From Asterias rubens (Eukaryota; Echinodermata; Asteroidea; Forcipulatida; Asteriidae): a stretch of 64,000 nucleotides of DNA. The position numbers and the translations under genes were made by a program. The notes beneath the pieces were generated by a model. It was not told where the DNA came from. It did no database searches and saw nothing but the letters and a program-made list of their open reading frames with translations. Numbering within the stretch: position 1 is the stretch's first letter; each line of letters opens with the position of its first letter. The stretch is from NCBI RefSeq assembly GCF_902459465.1, contig NC_047078.1, positions 2,217,691-2,281,690 of the forward strand, written 5' to 3'. Positions 1-12,700 of the stretch are shown here, one piece after another.

Positions 1-366
1 TCTAATTTGACGTGTGACCATGCCAATGGGTATAACTGATTATCCTTCATTTATCGTGTCTATCATTTCACGATTTCAGACTAAAAATTATGCCCCAAAG
101 TCACAGCTACATGTCTTTAGTTTAATTGTACAGCGTCTTGGCTCAAAGCCCCCGAGCGTTCTAACACACAAGAGTCATATTAAAATAGCCCAGGGATTTT
201 TTTCCCTTGATCGTCTGAAAAATGAATAATTTGCGATCGTTTTAAAAAGTAAGTGGTGCCCTGATGTTTTGAGTAGTTACGGAGGCGCGAAGCTTAGCTT
301 ACGGCACCAGGATCACTTATGTAGCAATATGATACAGTATAATATGTAAATATCACAACTTGTTGT
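1..366. other. intergenic, no gene seen
   Basis: No recognisable coding or RNA gene. The short open frames here have no family resemblance and no supported splice sites. Confidence 0.5.
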
Positions 367-656
367 TTAAAGCCAGTGGACACTATTGGTAATTACTCAA
401 AATAATTATTAGCAGAAAACCTTACTTTGTAACGAGTAATGGGAAGAGGTTGGTGGTACAAAACATTTTGAGAAACAGCTCCCTCTGAAGTGGAGTAGTT
501 TTCGAGAAAGAAGTAATTTTCTACGAATTTGATTTCGAGACCTCAAGTTTAGAATTTGAGGTCTCGAAATCAAGCATCTGAAAGCACACAACTTCGTGTG
601 ACAAGGGTGATTTTTTCTTTCATAGTTATCTCGCAACTCCGACGACCAATCGAGAT
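367..656 (+). repeat. foldback MITE family A, copy 1 (right end missing)
   Basis: Starts with TTTAAAGCCAGTGGACACTA and continues with the family interior: a CTCCCTCTGAAG block and a central palindrome, GAGACCTCA...TGAGGTCTCG, near 538-568. The usual right end (ACCAATAGTGTCCA...TTTAA) is absent, so the copy is truncated. The same family recurs at least 12 more times in the window. Confidence 0.85.
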
Positions 657-897
657 AAAAAAATTATGTGGGTAGCGTTACTGACAGTAACGTTGTGTAT
701 TTCCATGGCCTTTGTCAGTCATGTTTACTCTTTCTGCTGAAGACAACCAGACCATACTTATCGAAACGTTGAGTCGTCATCCACCGGTTATTTTCAGAGA
801 ATCATCAAGCAATATTTACGCACGGTGTTACCGCAAACCTCCACCTTGCAAAGTTTCAAATCCTACTAAATATTCCTTTCTTTTTTACTCAGACAAA

Positions 898-1233
898 ATG
901 TCCGCATCTACAATCACAACCCTTCTGCTCTCACTCGCCGCACTTTCAGTCTTTCTGCCAAACGCCTCCGCAGAATGGTCACCCGACAACGACAACAACA
1001 ACGACCACAAGAGGGCGCAAATGTCAGCCCATGATTGGCTGAACAGCCTTTTGGCGGGAAATGACGTCGGACACGCAAAGACCAAAAGGATTGCCAAAGC
1101 ATGTGCAATTGACTGTTTGAACTGCGGTATGATGTTCCAGGTCCAAGCCTACTCACAAGGAGATTGCCTCACAGCTTGCCAGAATGATGACAACCACAGG
1201 GACCCTAGTTGCCATGAACACATCACAATGTAA
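898..1233 (+). CDS. eclosion-hormone-like neuropeptide precursor
   Basis: Predicted 111-residue secreted precursor. Residues 1-25 form a signal peptide (MSASTITTLLLSLAALSVFL, then PNASA before EW). Dibasic sites follow at KR 38-39 and KTKR 61-64. Six cysteines at 69, 73, 76, 90, 94 and 105 give the spacing C-x3-C-x2-C-x13-C-x3-C-x10-C. Insect eclosion hormone has C-x3-C-x2-C-x12-C-x3-C-x10-C, and echinoderms are known to have EH-type precursors, so the family call rests on cysteine pattern and architecture. The likely mature peptide is the part after KTKR. The ATG at 898 is chosen because it starts the signal peptide; the frame stays open upstream, but CTTTCTTTTTTACTCAG just before it looks like a splice acceptor, which implies an upstream 5'UTR exon. 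Family A foldbacks flank it on both sides. An unrelated cysteine-rich secreted peptide is the alternative. Confidence 0.72.
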   Translation: MSASTITTLLLSLAALSVFLPNASAEWSPDNDNNNDHKRAQMSAHDWLNSLLAGNDVGHAKTKRIAKACAIDCLNCGMMFQVQAYSQGDCLTACQNDDNHRDPSCHEHITM

Positions 1234-1388
1234 AAGAAACTATTGGACAATATCCATGATGGGGAACTTCTTAAAAAACAACAGCAGGGACCAACATTAT
1301 GTCATCGAGAAATTTGTTTTATTGAGGGGTTGAGCACTAATAGTGGGTTTGCTGATACAGCTATGAGCCCGTCCCGCAGTACGTTTTG

Positions 1389-1792
1389 TTAAAAGCACTA
1401 TGGACACTATTGGTAATTACTCAAAATAATTGTTAGCATCAAAACTTACTTGGTAGCAAGCAATGAAGAGCTGTTGATAATTCACCAATTGTGAGTAACG
1501 GCTCCCTCTGAAGAAACATAGTTTTCGAGTAAGAAGTATTTTCCACTAATATTTTAATTTGATTTCGAGACCTCAGAATTAGATTTTGAGGTCCCGAAAT
1601 CAAGCCTCTGAAAGCACACTTCGTGTGACAAGGGGACTGTTTTTTTCTTCCATTGTTACCTCGCAACTTCGACGACCAATTCAGTTCAGATTTTCACAAG
1701 TTTGTTATTTTGTGTAATATTGAGTATCTGTTGAGAGACACCAAGTGAGAAAACTGGTCTTTGACCATACCAATGGTGTCCAGTGTCTTTAA
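1389..1792 (+). repeat. foldback MITE family A, copy 2
   Basis: Left end TTAAAAGCACTATGGACACT and right end CCAATGGTGTCCAGTGTCTTTAA are inverted copies. The central palindrome GAGACCTCAGAATT...TTTTGAGGTC lies near 1566-1600. Confidence 0.88.
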
Positions 1793-1807
1793 GCTGTGAC
1801 CTAATCG

Positions 1808-2020
1808 CCTTGTCACACGAGACAACTTTTACAGGTAGAATAACTTGGAGGCAACCAACTGCAGTGCATGCTGAAAGACCACTTTGGTAGCACATAAGTA
1901 GTTTTTTTCTCAAACAATATCTTATGATCCAAAAGACAGTGTGAACATTCAACTATACGAATGCAGTTTCTTATGGATTGCCTGGAACTGGTTTCCTGTA
2001 AATTGCCTCGTATGACATTG
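1808..2020. repeat. foldback element, CACACGAG family, copy 1
   Basis: The left arm (TTGTCACACGAGACAACTTT, ACAGG, then GGCAACCAACTGCAGTGCAT) is roughly the inverse of the right arm (CCTGGAACTGG...CTGTAAATTGCCTCGTATGACA). A better-preserved copy is at 46865-47080. Confidence 0.7.
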
Positions 2021-2165
2021 CCTAAGACTACCAGCCAAACTATATAACTTATGACGTAGCAACAGACTGTATGCGTTAATTATGATTGTCACTGGTTTCC
2101 ATGATATTCGCTCTATATCAGACATTATATCTGCCAATCAGAAATTGGGGAGGTAGTGCTTTCTG

Positions 2166-2350
2166 CTCTAACGGCCAGGCTTCGAACCGATGATACCCAA
2201 GCCCAGATCCGTATGATGTAAAAGGCGTAACCCTGTTTCAGCCCTAGGAGTAGGTGACAACGGCCTCTGAAAAAACCCCCAAAAAAAACACACCTTGAAG
2301 TGGTCTTGTGTGTCTGGCGACTTGCATAAAAAAAACAAAAACAAAACAAT
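2166..2350 (+). repeat. SINE-like retroposon, copy 1
   Basis: Shares about 130 bp with 43655-43800 (GTAACCCTG..TCAGCCCTA..AGTAGGTG.CAACG and TTGTGTGTCTGGCGACTTGC) and ends in an A-rich tail, as expected for a retroposed short element. Inverse-orientation fragments lie at about 12100-12200 and 12330-12450. Confidence 0.65.
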
Positions 2351-3019
2351 CTTGTGGCAGGAATTGAGGCCCCCAGATCGAATTGGCGAGTTTTTTGCCG
2401 AATTATATGAATCTATCATGGGCACACTCATGATCGAGTGTTCTTGCACGGATTGTATGGCTTATGAACTCAGTCTTCGTCTACAAAAGATCTTTATCAC
2501 GGTGTGGCCGTCTTGATTTTACTCATTTCAAACTTATTGTAACCACACTGAGGCTGGACGAAATAATAGTCTGGTGCCATGTTTGCACAAAGAATGTTAC
2601 ATTCATTACTGTTATGGAAACAGGGAACATGACCAAGATGGTGGCAGCATGATAAGGGTATATAGACTCAATACATAGGCGTCACAAAACCAAACGTCCT
2701 TTCTTTTGCAATCATAGTTTGCCAACCGAGGTCAGAAAACTATGGAAAGCCATAACTTAGTTAAAAACAAACATAGCAAAATGTTACCAACACACATACA
2801 AACATAGTCTTGTATTTGTTGAAAGCTGAACAATTAATGATTCGTTGGATGTATTTTATTTAATTGGATGTTAAATAAAGAATTAATGTTAAATAATAAT
2901 ATTGGTTAAAACCTTATTTTGTTATCACGACTGCGTTTGACTTATTCGGCAGTCCGTGCCAACCAGTGCAGTTACCTTGCATTGACGTCAAACACCGAGG
3001 TATTAAATTAAATCTACGT
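2351..3019. other. intergenic, nothing recognised
   Basis: AT-rich sequence without a supported exon, RNA gene or clear repeat. Confidence 0.45.
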
Positions 3020-3280
3020 GTGCGTTCGTTTAGCTTCCCAGGGTCAACCCCGGCCTGCCCCGGTGCGTTCGAATAGCTTTGACGTCATTCCAGGGGCTCA
3101 ACCCGGGTCAGCCCCCAGTGCCCTGCTTGTGGAGTGGGTCACTTGGGATTGGCCCCAGGTGCATGACGTCACTACGAGAGCGGTGAGTCATCTTGTCAGG
3201 GGCTCCCCCGAGTGAGCACCGCGGGGGTGGGGGCGGGGGGGGGGGGGGTGGTAGACCCAGGGAAGCTAATTGAACGCACC
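3020..3280. mobile_element. MITE-like element with ~30-bp terminal inverted repeats
   Basis: GTGCGTTCGTTTAGCTTCCC at the left is mirrored by GGGAAGCTAATTGAACGCAC at the right; about 26 of 30 bases match over the full terminal repeat. The interior is GC-rich with a run of G near 3233-3248. A related copy that lacks an obvious right end starts near 46384. No target-site duplication could be assigned. Confidence 0.7.
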
Positions 3281-5311
3281 CTATGATGAAAACACACACA
3301 GCGAAGTACGCGCGGTGCACAGGATAAGCAAAAGTGGAGACCCCCACGGACGAGTTGTCTGACATTCAGCCATTTTGACCCATAGGCGAGAGGGCGCCCT
3401 CTCGAATGCCGCCAGCTTAGCTAGAGGTGCACGTAACCCACCCCCTGTGTGCGCAGGCAGGCCGGGAGATTCTGTACATAATATGGGAAATTAGCATGGA
3501 TGATAGGATGAGGGATTCAAAAGACGGTACTAACCTCTGATGAGACCCGTTTCTCGACATGATAAATTGAAAACAGAACTTGTATAATGCATGAAAGTTT
3601 TTTTTTTTTAAATTGCCAGTCTCATCTCAACCTTTTAAAAACCATTACAACAGAGTTTAGTTAAAAACCAAGAATTCAAATCTGTTCAAAAAGATGAGTT
3701 TTCCGTACTCCTAAAACTATTTCGGTTTCGTCCGGCTATCGCCCCCCGATAGTAAGACGAAACCGAAATAGTTACGGGAGTGAGTTTTCCCTAGGCGTGC
3801 TATAGAAGCCGAGAGACGTGCGGATGTAACTGCAACTCCTAAAAAAAATGTATAAAGTCTCCTAAAATAAACGCTGAAGATCCCAGGTTGTCATAATACA
3901 TGTACATGTAACACACAATTTTTTTATGAGTTGCAAATTTGTGCATGTTTTATGGATGATTCAGCGTATATATCTCTGGCTAGCTGAAGCCGCTACATCA
4001 TTTTTTAGCACATCAATTTTAGCATAGTGTGGTGTCTCCCCGCTGGTTGCGGAACCTAGACGTCTAGCAATGGTCTAGTGTTGAAGAATCCGAGGGTCGT
4101 TTCTATGACAATAGCCGGGTTGCGCATGCGCTTCAAACAGATATTATGTCGCCTGCAAAGTGCAAGTATTTTCAGTGAATTTTGTTTCGAGGAAAACCTT
4201 TTTATTGCCACTAGAGGTAAGTTATTTTTAGTTATACAAATATTTGCAGAAAGATTATAATCTTTTAAAGCCGTTGATGTAATTTTAAGTGAATTTTGTG
4301 CCCAATGGAAGGGTTTAAATTGTTGATGAATTGTGAGAAAAAAAATATGTTTTCATGACCCCCGTTTGTGTCTGTCTCTATGTGTGGAGCGTGTCGCGTG
4401 CTCAATGCCCCACCGTTCAAAGGCCCGCTGTGACCCATGGGCCGAACTGCAAAACACGCTGAATTACATTATGGTGGCAGTGGATTGTGTGAACATTTTA
4501 TCAGTAATTTTTCATAAAATAGAGCATAAACTAGCTAGAATATTACAAGTTTAGGTTTTGTTAGGCCTTGATGTTTATAATAATTTATATAGGCCTAATA
4601 TTTGTAATAATAAATACTTAATTTTAGTGGTAAACTTTTGTGATATTTGTTTTGTTTAATTAAAAATAAAAAGACACCATTGATTGTTTTTGTGACTGTC
4701 CATTCTGCCTTCATGTTATTGTTCACATCTTTGAAGACTTTGTAATGACAAGTATATAGATTGGTACTTTTTGGTGTTTTATGAACAAATGAGAAAGATT
4801 TTAGTAAATGAAGTTACTTTGATTCATTTTTTATTTATAAAAACATTTTGTTTGTGTATAATTTATTATAATTTGTTTTAACTTTTACTAGTTTTGTTTA
4901 TTTCATTTTTTTTACATTATTTTTTTATATTTCTTATTAATGTTTTTTCATGTAATTGTTAAATCTGTGTTTTTTTGAATATTTTAAAGTACTTTTTTTC
5001 AATTTTTTAAAATTTTTATAAGAACTGTAGGCCCTATATTGTAAACTAATTTTTTTCTTTAAGAATAATACTTTGTGTGTGGAATTTACTGAGCTTAAAC
5101 CTATGTATTCCTTTACTGAATGCATTTTAATTCATTTCTAACACACTAATAAAAGTAACAAACATTTATATTGCTACTGACTTTGCACTATGAAATGATC
5201 TAGCCACTTTGCGTATCTAGCCTTGTGCGCATGCATGTTAATTTATACCCACATCATTCATCTTATATAGTGCACTTGATGGAATTTATCTATAATGATT
5301 TACAATCCACA
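3281..5311. other. AT-rich intergenic region with a short palindrome
   Basis: No gene supported. A short strong hairpin at about 3712-3782 pairs CTCCTAAAACTATTTCGGTT, TCGTC with GACGA, AACCGAAATAGTTACGGGAG. From about 4550 to 5150 the DNA is extremely AT-rich with T-runs and has no coding signal. Confidence 0.5.
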
Positions 5312-5671
5312 GTTGAAAAAACACAATGTCTACAGATTTACACTAAACTTACAAAATTTGAAGACAATGGTAGTAGAAAGCTTCCCTGAAAATATTATTT
5401 GCTGGGGTGCAGTAGTTTTTGAGAAATGAGTAAAACACTGTCATGAAAAAAAAAAATTGTCTCAGTGATCATGAGACGAAAATTATTTTAGCATGTAAAA
5501 ACGTATTTTCATGACATTGTTTTACTCATTTCTCAAAAACCACAGCACCTCAGCAACTAATTTTTTTTAAGGTACGGTTTCTACTATCATTAAGTTCAAA
5601 CGGTGTAAAATTAATGTAAATCTGTAGACATTGTGTTTTGTGTTACAAAAAAAAACCCAAATCCTTTAAGC
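5312..5671. repeat. long foldback element family B, copy 1
   Basis: Two arms of roughly 150 bp are inverted: AACACAATGTCTACAGATTT...TTTTTGAGAAATGAGTAAAA and TTTTACTCATTTCTCAAAAA...AAATCTGTAGACATTGTGTT. A tail AAATCCTTTAAG is the inverse of the TTAAAGGATTTGGG seen at copy 2. Other copies: 18917-19152, 21851-22297, 60643-60971. Confidence 0.85.
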
Positions 5672-6064
5672 CCAAATATCCAAACTTGGTATTAATTTAA
5701 ATACCATTTATGCTTGGATCCACTAAGCGAGGATACTGGTTCTTGACAATTACCAAAAGTATACCACGTGCCTTTTTTAAAATTAATGCATCCCTCACCT
5801 CATTTACCTATCATTTTAACCCCTTTTCTTATTTCAAAGCTTTCATTCTTTACTTCCCCTAATGTTGTTAAATGTTCCTGTTAGTGTTACATATTCCCAT
5901 CACCTGCATGATTTTCATAATCATTACTAACATCACATCTAACGTCATCCATTCTTCTTCCCTCCATCCTCCTCTAACACCACAGTACATATTTAGCAAA
6001 TTTGTTTAGCAAAAACAAGAGCGATCAGTCGAGCAACTGTAAACTAAGCCACTGTGTTTGCTGA

Positions 6065-6719
6065 GAACGTTTAGCCAACATTTTGTACTTTGACTATATC
6101 CGCCGTCCCTCTGACCAAAGGGTAAGCACCACCAGCCCAGGCAGAGTGGATACGGTGAGGGCCGAAAGGCCACCAAAGGGGAGGGTATGCAATGTCATCC
6201 GCAAATTCAAAAGAGCATCCTGTCTGTGCGAACCAGACGTCGTACCTTCAGAAATTGACCTCAACAACCAGGTCAACGGAGGACCGGTCGCAGGACCCAC
6301 TGCGAGCGTCAAGGTTTTGGCACATACCAATCCCAAGGTCGAGATTCACGAGGACCATGTGAATCAAGACGTAAATGAACTGAAGGAGGAGGTGGCTATC
6401 GAGACCAAGCCACCCTCCAAGAAGAGTGCTAAGAGGGCTGAGAAGAAAGCTGCTAAGCAACTTGCTCAGCAGAAGGAGAAGGAGCGGAGAGAGGTAAAGG
6501 AGGCGGAGCGGCAGAGGAAGAAGGTTGCAAAGCGGTACGCTAAGAATGCAGCCAAGGATAAGGACAAGGAAAGGAAAGCTCAGCAACGTGCTGAGAAGAA
6601 TGCCAAAAAGCACTCAAAGAAAGTTCACTCCCCGGAAACATCAAGCAGCGGTCGTGAGACGCTGACGACAGAGTCCATGTCTGACCACGCGAATGAGCAA
6701 GGCAAAAAGCCGATTTGTG
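6065..6719 (+). CDS. USP2: USP exon 1 as found: Lys/Glu-rich N-terminal exon, 5' end unresolved
   Basis: Open from just after a TGA at 6062-6064 to a GTAAGC donor at 6720, ending in phase 1, which fits the phase-1 acceptor at 9769. About 70 residues around 6407-6620 are a Lys/Ala/Glu-rich helix (PSKKSAKRAEKKAAK..., EAERQRKKVAKRYAKNAAK). There is no in-frame ATG before 6677, so either translation starts in an upstream exon (weak acceptor candidates CGTTTAG at 6074 or CCAAAG at 6120) or the protein starts at 6677. The exon could in principle belong to another transcript; phase agreement is the main evidence for joining it. Confidence 0.6.
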
Positions 6720-9700
6720 GTAAGCAACAATTTAAAGAAAAAACAAACGCTTCGTCTTGCAAAGCCAATCAGTTTTTGCTAAACTTCTGAATTATCTTAT
6801 TTTACTCAACGAATCCGTCAACTCGTTTGCATTAATAATGACCATCTAGGTGTAGAACTGTAGATGGTATTTTTGTCAGCATTCTTTGTAAGGACAAAAT
6901 AGAATTAGCAAATTTTGCAAGGATTTACGTGATTAGTGTGACTATGAAACAATAATGAGGAGCCTTGAAGGACTTGAATTTGGTTTCTCTACTTCAGTGA
7001 AAGCCGTGACGTACCCAATTAGCGTCATCAGCGACAAGCTCGCCTTGTAGTGACGGATCATCAAACTATGTGTGCGGTATTTTTGTCTATGAACAGTTTC
7101 CGTTTCAGAGATAAAAACAACATGATGACATGGATTCTTAAAAATGAGAGCAAAATACATCAGCAGGACGTCCAGTGCATCCAATATTATATTTTATCTG
7201 CAGATCAAGCCTTGGATCAAGTTTGTTTGAAATTGTCAAAACATCTGAGTCGTTGAATTTTTGCTTTCCTCTTTCTTTTTCTTTATGTTTTGTTTCTTTT
7301 CACTTTCAGCATCATCTCCCAACTGACATCCATTGTTCTCACTCGTGTACATATATCATACTAATCATTCTCAGCTTCTTTGCATACAAGATTAAAGACA
7401 CTGGACACTATTGGTAATTGTCTAAGATCAGTCTTCTCACCTGGTGTATATCAACATATATGCATGAAATAAAAAACCTGTGAAAGTTTGAGCTCAATCG
7501 GTCGTCAAAGTTGCGAGATAATAATGAATTAAAAAACACCCTAGTCAAACGAAGTTGTGTGCTTTCAGATGCTTGATTTCGAGACCTCAAATTCTAAACT
7601 TGAGGTCTTGAAATCAAATTCGTGGAAAATATTTCTTTCTCTAAAACTACGTTACTTCAGAGGGAGCCGTTTCTTACAATGTTTTATGCTAATAATTATT
7701 TTGAGAAGTTACCAATAGTGTCCACTAGCGTCATTGTCTTTTGAACAAAGGTAAACTTCACAGTTTGTTCCTTTGTTCCTGTTTCTTTCTGAAGTTTGTT
7801 AGTAGGATAAATGGGTCAGTTTTACTGGAAGGTGGGATGGTAGGTTGATGCCAATGATAACATTGTCACTCATTATCTGATTTTATATTTACACACAAGC
7901 AGATCCTTGCCATTAGATTGGAGGATTGTATGTCACTTGATGACAAATAAAAGTACTATTGCAGGCTACGTCACTCACCGTGCATTTTTGGTTCAATCCA
8001 AAAAGTACTATTGCACGCTGAGTAAAACATCACTGCGTGCGCGTGTCTAGTCTTTGGTAATGCAGCAGTGTTACAAGGCACATACTACATTCAGCGTCTG
8101 CCTGTCTCAAAATAGCTGTACAAAACGCACTTTGTCACTGTTGAATCCAGCATGCCGACCCAAAAGAAACGGGTGTAATTTCACAATTAAAAATTGTAGG
8201 CCTACACTTTATTTGTTTTGAAAGTTGTATCCTCCAATCAAAATGACAAAGATCTACTTGGATGTTATATAAAACAAATAATGAATGTTTTTCATTCATG
8301 CAATGGTGCAAATATTTTCATTCGTCAAAAGATGGAGTGCTCCATTCAACTTGGCCCCGCCTCCTTGAATAGAACATTCCATCTTTCAACTCATGAACAT
8401 ATTCGCACCATTGCACTCATAAACAATCATTATTTTGTATAATAATCACAAGGTGTACTGTGGACTGTTCCACTTCACAAGGCGAATTCAAGTAAAATGA
8501 AAAAGCTAAGATTTCATTGAGTCCACGACAAAGCAAGATCAAAATGCATTCAGTAGGCCTAGTTGTTTTAATAACTTACACAATAGATCCTTGTCATTTG
8601 ACATTGTTGTCAAAAAAAAATAGAAAACTCATCCACCCGTCTCGACCCCCACTCCCAAAACCACCTCTAAACAACGTGGACGACTCCATACGTAGACACC
8701 GACCAACTTTTGTCCGCTGTGACACGACCTTATACCAGCCTAAACATGTTTGGAATTTTCGTGGAATTACCCTGTGAAGCTTTCTATGTTTATCCATTAA
8801 GTTTTGGAGCAATGTGGCAAACAAAAGATGACACATGACGTGTGTTCACCAATCAAATGATGAGAATCTTTGTGTGCAGTGATGGATTATAATAAGGAAT
8901 TAATTCACTTTTTGGTTTTAGGTTTTAGTAAACATGTAGGCCTAAGGGAAAAGAGAGGGACAACTTTGATAGTAACTTTTGGCGAAAAACCCTATTAGTT
9001 TTTGCTTTGTCATGTTTGTGCACTGGTACTAATGCATGTTTTGTCAGTCCACTGTTTTCATGCTTGTGTTCACCACTAACGTTGGCCTGTTGTGTTATTT
9101 GTTTTAATGGCAAAGTGTTACGTGGCGTTTGTAAGAAGGCAGGCTGTAATCTTTCATCAGAATAGGCCAAATATATTTTACCAAGTTTAAACAGTTCAGT
9201 GTACAATGAGCTATCGAGGAAAGCCTGTAGTTTATAGCCTTATTTAGTGCATTAGGTAGATTTGATAGACTTTTGAAATAGTTCTCATGATCATTAATAT
9301 CTCAAAACAGATTGTTGTTGTTTTTGTCCCCTATTGTATAAGCTGGATTTATACTTTACACATGATAAGTACTTGAAGCACAATACACGGATCCATTAGG
9401 CTCCGCCACGGCGCTCATGTGAGCAAGAGCTCACGTCTCTCCAATGCCATTCTGCACAACTCTGCCACGCGCGCCAAGCATTGCGCATGCATGCCGAACT
9501 ATATAGTGTCAGACTTTTGTTGGTCAATACGCCATAGGGCTGAGCTTAATGGATCGGTCTATTACTTCATCAACAATGTCTAGGCATTCGATTTTGAGAG
9601 AATAAATTTAGCTGAACTTAAAAAGTGCTTACCAACCAAATAGACTACATTTTGTCAGTGTCCACTGAATGGTATAAATTCACCAAATGGCTTGACTTTT

Positions 9701-12700
9701 TGACCCTAGTCTCTCGAAGGCTAAATCCACGAATATTTTGATCATGTTTTTTATTTTTGCTTCAAAAGGCTTAGATGAGGCTGTAGACAACCCCCAATTG
9801 TCTGCTTCGTCCGACTACTACTCCGCCAGCTCGTCCAGTCACGACCCGACCCACCCTGGATGTTTCCTCCCCGTCCAGACGACCAGTCCCAGCCATCGCA
9901 GAGTAACCACCACACCCATTGGAGGTTCTCTTGACAGTCAGTCCGCTGATGCCGTCCCGAGCGTAGAGGACCCAGTGAGCACTGACGATGTAGTAGGAAT
10001 GTCGTATCGATCTGAGCGCCATTCCCCCGTCACGGTGCATCGACAATCCAGAGCGTCATCCCCTTCCCCGTCGTCGTCATCCGTGACGAGGGCGTCGCCA
10101 GCTGGTACGAGGACCCCCCGCCCACCCAGCGGCCACCCACGTACGGATAATATACCGTCGTCGAGAGCACGCCCACCGCCATGGCGTGCTGTTCAGGCTG
10201 GAAATAACAACTTGGACAACAACCAAGGTTTGTCTTAGAGCCTAGTTTGTACCATAGAGCTCGGTTCATACTTCCTGCAAATACAATATGAATTTGGATG
10301 TCGCAAGGCTGTTTTTGCTGAGAATGTTTTGCAGGAGTTGCTGACAAGTCCACTGATTGGAATTATTCATTGTGAATTTGTGACGTCAAAATTCATATCA
10401 CATACGCAGAATTTTACTCACTGTGGTCCAGTGGTTATGACTTGCAATCACAAAGTTGTGGGTTTGAATTCTCCAAGCTAACTTCTGATTTCACAAGTAT
10501 CGTCGTCTAGTTACTGAATAACAATTTCTGTATTCAGTCCAATTAAGTTCATAATGATAGACTTTAAACTAATGTTTGAATGAGAGACATTGGCTGTTTG
10601 CCAGCTTGGTGTTTATAACTCCTTGTGGGAGTTTGCCGAGTTCCCTTGATGGGAGATCATCTTCCTCACCCTTAAGACCCTTTTACTCTACCGACATCTG
10701 ATTCAGGTCAAAACATACACGGATCGAGTCCATGTTAAAATACAAAACTATTTTACGTGAACTTTTGTAAATGTGTCTATTTTAATTATTGGTAAACTGA
10801 TCAAAAATTGTAACAAACTGCACACCAAATAATGTGAATTGAAATTTTTAAACTGTATCTGATTGGCCAGGTCACTATTCACGCTATGGAGAAAAAGACG
10901 TCAACGCCAACTTGCGCGTCAAATCCCCGCCGAGTAAGCCACAACACCAAACGCGACAGCAGCCCGTTCGTGCAGTACACCCACAAACCGAGGTAAGAAA
11001 ACTCAGCAGATGTGCTTTTGTATGGTGTTCATGGAAAAAAAATTCTTGGGAAGAGCAATGGATAATGTAAGTTTTGTATTGCAACATCTTTTGGGGTGGA
11101 ATCATTAGGGGTAGCGCATACAGCGTTCACCTCCATCTTGCCGTTGTGGCTCTGGTTGGATCCCTGGCTATAGCATGTGAGTAGAGTTGTGCCCTGGTTC
11201 TCTCCAATGTCAGTGTTTTTCTCCAGGCCATCCGGTTTTCCTCCCTCCACAAAAACAAATCACTCACTTCCAATCTCTGGCTCTGATTTCATGAAAAAAT
11301 GGGTCGATGTGGCTGGCTGCCAAAGGTGCCCTCGCTTGCCTGTAGCTTGCGGGCAATCTATGACCAGGCCTTGTGTTTTGTTTTTGAAGGGGCACAGCAA
11401 TTTTCCTCCTGCCCCGCGCGCCTCCTGTAACCTCCAGAGTTGGGCCTATTTCGTCTAGATGTTTCCCCAGTACTTTTAGAACGGTGCCAAGCACTCCAAC
11501 CACCACAGTGACTAGTTCCACTTTCACCACCCAAATCTTATGAATGTCAGGCTTTGAAATAGTCCACGGCACCCACAGCAATTGCCATGGTGCCCTGTGA
11601 TTTTGCTGCGGTGCCCTTTTGCAGAGTGCCATTGACACGTTCCTCTTAGAAGTGCCCCTTACCAGAGGAAAAATGCTGTGCCCCTTCAAGAACAAAGTTC
11701 AAGGCCTGAGTTGTTATAAATGTTGGTAAATTTTTAAGATTTTATGTCACTGCACAAGCAGTCTTCTTGTCTTTTCATCACATAATGTTTTTCTTTGACA
11801 ACAGGTTTGATTTTAAACTGTTGTAAACAGTTTCTTTTGCATTATCAAGCAGTGTCTTCGGTCTTTTCATCTTCTCATGTTCTTTGTTGTCAGGTTACAT
11901 CGCATAATCCACCGTTTTCTCGTCGACAGCTGACTAGTCGCCGTATCCGCAGCATTGAGGATCTTTCCGATGGCGTTGATAATCTGCAGTTTGAGGATAC
12001 GTCCGGGTCTCTGTCGCCTGGGTCATCGACTGCTAGCAGGTAAGATTGGAAGCTTTGGAATTTGTTCCCTTTACTCCCTTTTTTTATGAGAAGTCGTAAA
12101 GTGAGCATGTTGCCACCTGCTCATGAGGCTGAAACAGGGTTACTCTCTGCACAGTCAGTAAGGATGTAGGCATGGTATCATCCACTAGGAGCATGGCTGG
12201 TAGAGCAGACAAGAAAACACTACCTTCCCAACTGTTTTTTTTTTCTTTTTTTTTTCTTTTTTTTGGGTGTGAGATATCGCCTAACATCACACTTTCAAAA
12301 TGAGGGAGCCTTACTGATTAGGGTTATCGACCCAAAATAAACTGCCACCAGGGGGCACGTTGTCACCTACTCCTGGGGCTGTAACAGGGTTACCCTTTTC
12401 ACAGTCCCTTGGGATGTAGGCGTGGTTGGCACTAGAACGCAAGGGGAGTTGGGAGTTTGGGGTTTGGTCTTTTTGTCACAGTGCCCACAAAGAAGCCAAG
12501 CATTTCCTGCAATTTTTTTCACACAATCAAATTTCTTGATTTTTCATCAGTGTGGTCATAGTCCATGTCTTTTGTTCACAGACGCTCCAGTTATAGTTTG
12601 GGTCAAAGGGCAAGGGTCGGCTCCGCCGACCTTAAATGTCCACCCATCCCTGGAGCCTCTCCTCCAGAGAGAGCTAGCCACGTCAAGGTGACAGGACGCG

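Noticed and set aside
3018-3365. Proline-rich and other small frames near the G run
   Set aside because: The proline tract is just the homopolymer read on the minus strand, within a MITE-like element.
6191-6361. Alternative ATG frame in USP exon 1 as the true start
   Set aside because: It ends in a stop after about 56 codons and does not join the downstream exons; the charged frame does.
11264-11695. 143-codon minus-strand frame
   Set aside because: It spans the symmetric foldback element at 11363-11710; both strands are open because of the palindrome.
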